From: Gammaproteobacteria bacterium
Lineage (GTDB): Bacteria; Pseudomonadota; Gammaproteobacteria; QNFE01
Direction of reading: 5' to 3'
Length of the DNA: 55,342 nucleotides
Assembly: GCA_003645455.1 (NCBI GenBank)
Contig: QNFE01000009.1
Location: 1-55,342, forward strand
Below, in pieces: positions 55,133 through 55,342 of the stretch; the stretch's first letter is position 1, and every line of letters begins with the position of its first letter. The position numbers and the translations under genes are program-made. Below the pieces are notes generated by a model. That model saw only the letters and a program-made list of their open reading frames with translations. It was not told where the DNA came from and did no database searches.

Positions 55133-55342
55133 GTCATTGCGGACCCTACACCACCCGTCATTGCGAGGGAGCGTGCGACCGCGGCAATCTCATCAGGGAT
55201 AACGGACACCCTGGGAGACTGCCACACTCGCACGCTCGTTCGCAGTGACGAAAACCCCCGTCATTGCGAGGCCCTACACCACCCGTCATTGCGAGGCACG
55301 AAGCAATCTCTTGGGGTAAAAAGAGAGACTGCCACACTCGCA
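55133..55342. repeat. Family A repeat cluster, right of the GIY-YIG gene, cut by the window edge
   Basis: It begins six bases after the nuclease stop with GTCATTGCGGACCC and carries the 82-bp block 55144-55225 shared with the left cluster. It then adds GCACGCTCGTTCGCAGTGACG and further CGTCATTGCGAG heads up to the window end. The element continues beyond the window. Confidence 0.85.

Overview
The window looks like a piece of an AT-rich (about one third G+C by eye) gammaproteobacterial chromosome. I infer this from gene orders typical of that class: pal-cpoB-queE-queC, ribE-ribBA-ribH-nusB-thiL, mrdA-rodA-mltB-rlpA, lapA-lapB, ccmF-ccmG-ccmH-ccmI and hisC-tyrA-aroA. The cell makes its own aromatic amino acids, histidine, arginine, lysine, riboflavin, thiamine cofactor, ubiquinone and queuosine. 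It assembles c-type cytochromes, so it respires and is not a strongly reduced parasite. I could not fix the genus, and I found no rRNA, tRNA or CRISPR array.

Layout. 0.2-6.6 kb: hisC-tyrA-aroA on +, facing dnrP-like, aroG, hisG and murA on -. 6.8-19.3 kb: one + run with almost no gaps, glmM, a type III-like restriction-modification island (res, sce7726-like, truncated sce7725-like, mod), then trpS-scpA-scpB-ubiD-lysA. 19.5-25.2 kb: queC, queE, cpoB and pal on -, a membrane-anchored DsbA-like protein on +, then rluD and an EnvC-like factor on -. 25.2-27.0 kb: an ArsR/rhodanese/glutaredoxin/ThiF sulfur-handling cluster. 27.1-28.1 kb: a repeat-bracketed cassette of two tiny membrane proteins and a DUF1566 lipoprotein whose 3' end looks like the variable region of a diversity-generating retroelement target. 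28.3-33.7 kb: mnmA, then ccmF, a retropepsin-like protein, ccmG, ccmH and ccmI. 33.7-44.6 kb: a very tight eleven-gene - strand run (bamD, aroK, lapA, lapB, znuB-like, mrdA, rodA, mltB, rlpA, argH, ribD). 45.1-49.5 kb: thiL, nusB, ribH, ribBA, ribE and a hemolysin III family protein on -. 49.5 kb: ccmE on +. 50.7-54.5 kb: a five-gene - operon DUF1538, PII-like, CBS, recJ, rdgB. 54.8 kb: a GIY-YIG nuclease gene between two identical 82-bp repeats.

The most distinctive trait is the load of dispersed palindromic repeats. Family A carries CGTCATTGCGAG ends (28.1, 50.3, 54.6, 55.2 kb). Family B ends in a string of CAGCATGACG units (44.8, 50.0, 50.4 kb) and has expanded into a nine-copy 23-bp tandem array. 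Family C is a MITE-like palindrome with CTTTGCATAAAACAAG arms (1-136 and 47.0 kb). One palindrome sits in frame inside mod.

Strongest leads: the DUF1566 gene with a C/T-ending codon run and A-poor, GC-rich 3' end; the restriction island with a second nuclease-like gene and a clipped partner; the GIY-YIG gene bracketed by family A repeats; the retropepsin-like gene inside the cytochrome c maturation operon; and the ArsR repressor whose cysteine spacing matches persulfide sensors. All function calls come from reading motifs by eye; no database search was run.
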